Origin: RH-AL1 sp964244495
Lineage (GTDB): Bacteria; Pseudomonadota; Alphaproteobacteria; Rhizobiales; Beijerinckiaceae
DNA: 64,000 bases
Assembly (NCBI GenBank): GCA_964244495.1
Contig: CAXTIU010000002.1
Span: 62,001-126,000 of the forward strand
Direction: 5' to 3'
Positions 63,220 to 64,000 of the stretch are shown here, in pieces; position 1 is the stretch's first letter; each line of letters opens with the position of its first letter. Made by a program: the position numbers and the translations under genes. The notes beneath the pieces were generated by a model, which ran no database searches, had not been told where the DNA came from, and worked only from the letters and a program-made list of their open reading frames with translations.

Positions 63220-63241
63220 CGCGCCGACCGTCGCCTGACGC
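63204..63241. repeat. 19-bp tandem duplication containing the tig stop codon
   Basis: GCCGACCGTCGCCTGACGC is present at 63204-63222 and again at 63223-63241. The first copy encodes the last residues of trigger factor (ending E-P-T-V-A) and its TGA stop; the second copy repeats those codons after the stop. Confidence 0.95.
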
Positions 63242-63451
63242 GCCGCCTTCGCGTGCGCGATCCCGCGCTGGCCGGTCACCGTCGTCGCGACGGTTCCACG
63301 CCGCGACGTGGCCGGCGGAAGGCAGGGCGAGGCGGGTGGACGACCCCGCCTCGGGAAGGATGGACCGGCATTTGCAGGAACTCTCCGCGACGCCTATCTT
63401 GCAGGTTGGAGGAGTCGCCCGCCGGCGTCTCGCACACCAGAAAGCCATGCC

Positions 63452-64000
63452 ATGCGCGATCGCAGCCCGATCGAAATCTACGACAACTATCTGATCCCGC
63501 AGGTCATCGAGAACACGACGCGCGGCGAACGGGGGTTTGACATCTACTCCCGGCTGCTGCGCGAACACATCATCTTCCTGACGGGGCCGGTCGAGGACGG
63601 CATGGCGGCCGTCATCGTTGCCCAGTTGCTCTTCCTCGAGGCCGAGAACCCGAAGAAGGAGATCAACATGTATATCAACTCGCCGGGCGGGGTCGTCACG
63701 GCGGGGCTGGCGATCTACGACACCATGCAGTTCATCCGTCCCAAGATCACCACGCTCTGCGTGGGTCAGGCGGCCTCGATGGGATCGCTGCTGCTGTGCG
63801 CGGGCGAGGCAGGTATGCGCTATGCGCTGCCGAACGCCCGCATCATGGTTCATCAACCTTCGGGGGGGTTCCAGGGCCAGGCGTCCGACATCCTCCGTCA
63901 CGCTGAAGATATCATGAAGGTCAAGCGCCGCCTCAACGAGGTGTACGTCAAACACACCGGGCGTGACTACGACACGATCGAGCGAACGCTCGACCGCGAT
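63452..64000 (+). CDS. clpP: ATP-dependent Clp protease proteolytic subunit, 3' end cut by window
   Basis: Serine protease partner of ClpA and ClpX. The 183 residues present begin RDRSPIEIYDNYLIPQVIENTTRGERGFDIYSRLLRE and contain catalytic Ser109 in VGQAASMGSLLLCAGE and His134 in ARIMVHQPSGGF. The final residue in the window, Asp183 in ERTLDRD, is at the position of the third catalytic residue. Spacing Ser-His of 25 residues is that of E. coli ClpP. It follows tig by 232 bp; clpX is expected just beyond. ClpA and ClpS are encoded 15 kb away in this same window. Confidence 0.96.
   Translation, partial: MRDRSPIEIYDNYLIPQVIENTTRGERGFDIYSRLLREHIIFLTGPVEDGMAAVIVAQLLFLEAENPKKEINMYINSPGGVVTAGLAIYDTMQFIRPKITTLCVGQAASMGSLLLCAGEAGMRYALPNARIMVHQPSGGFQGQASDILRHAEDIMKVKRRLNEVYVKHTGRDYDTIERTLDRD

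Overview
The window is a 64-kb piece of a GC-rich (visibly near 70 percent) alphaproteobacterial chromosome, most likely from the Hyphomicrobiales (Rhizobiales). The call rests on gene neighbourhoods typical of that order: popZ / tolC / pcm-like; purM-purN divergent from an AI-2E permease and hdaA; gyrA-coaD-cyclophilins-queA-tgt; bamE divergent from a cytochrome bc1 chaperone gene, DUF177, plsX, fabH, ihfA, merR and tRNA-Pro; clpS-clpA; a phasin; and tRNA-Leu-tig-clpP. A Methylobacterium- or Lichenibacterium-like lineage is an inference from overall flavour, not a demonstrated identity. I see no prophage, insertion sequence, integron or CRISPR array; this is mostly core chromosome.

Layout. 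0-4.1 kb: polar organiser PopZ (cut by the window edge), TolC with an unusual extracellular-loop insertion, a PCMT-like methyltransferase and a DUF4337 membrane protein. 4.1-6.8 kb: a lipoprotein, an EcsC-family protein and an exported protein in a stretch of lower GC that continues into hdaA. 6.8-11.1 kb: hdaA and a PerM/AI-2E permease, divergent from purM-purN, then convergent ndk. 11.1-14.8 kb: small accessory genes (DoxX-like, DUF2188, a frameshifted Uma2 nuclease, two exported proteins). 14.8-20.2 kb: an ABC-F ATPase and AsmA, convergent with thrB-rnhA. 20.7-27.7 kb: the long leftward gyrA-coaD-ppi-ppi-queA-tgt operon, closed by a strong hairpin. 27.9-30.1 kb: three little-known genes, one resembling a sulfotransferase without its PAPS loop, and tRNA-Pro(GGG). 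30.1-34.8 kb: the fatty-acid/phospholipid operon with ihfA and merR. 35.1-41.2 kb: bamE, a ribBX-type riboflavin gene with a structured leader, a DUF2233 phosphodiester glycosidase, a spore-photoproduct-lyase homologue, aroC and fabI. 41.5-45.3 kb: an ECF sigma/anti-sigma pair, dihydroorotase and ygfZ. 45.4-51.1 kb: clpA-clpS, a phasin and a SPOR-tailed D,D-carboxypeptidase. 51.2-56.1 kb: a J-domain protein, DUF1489, a GST, a degenerate adenylate-forming protein, IalB and HspQ. 56.3-61.4 kb: nnr, opgC with an overlapping SGNH hydrolase gene, and a copper-ligand-depleted multicopper oxidase. 61.6-64.0 kb: tRNA-Leu(UAG), tig and the 5' part of clpP.

How the genes work together. Protein quality control recurs (tig, clpP, clpA, clpS, hspQ, two cyclophilins, a J protein), as do envelope biogenesis and remodelling (TolC, BamE, AsmA, DacA, OpgC) and central biosynthesis (purines, pyrimidines, aromatic amino acids, riboflavin, CoA, fatty acids). 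I did not find a convincing new multi-gene system. The most unusual single observations are the serine/threonine/glycine-rich TolC loop, the multicopper oxidase without type-1 copper ligands, the PAPS-loop-less sulfotransferase-like protein, the adenylate-forming protein without its P-loop, and a scatter of short perfect tandem duplications (14-32 bp), one of which duplicates the tig stop codon. Start codons are often TTG or GTG, including a probable TTG for gyrA.
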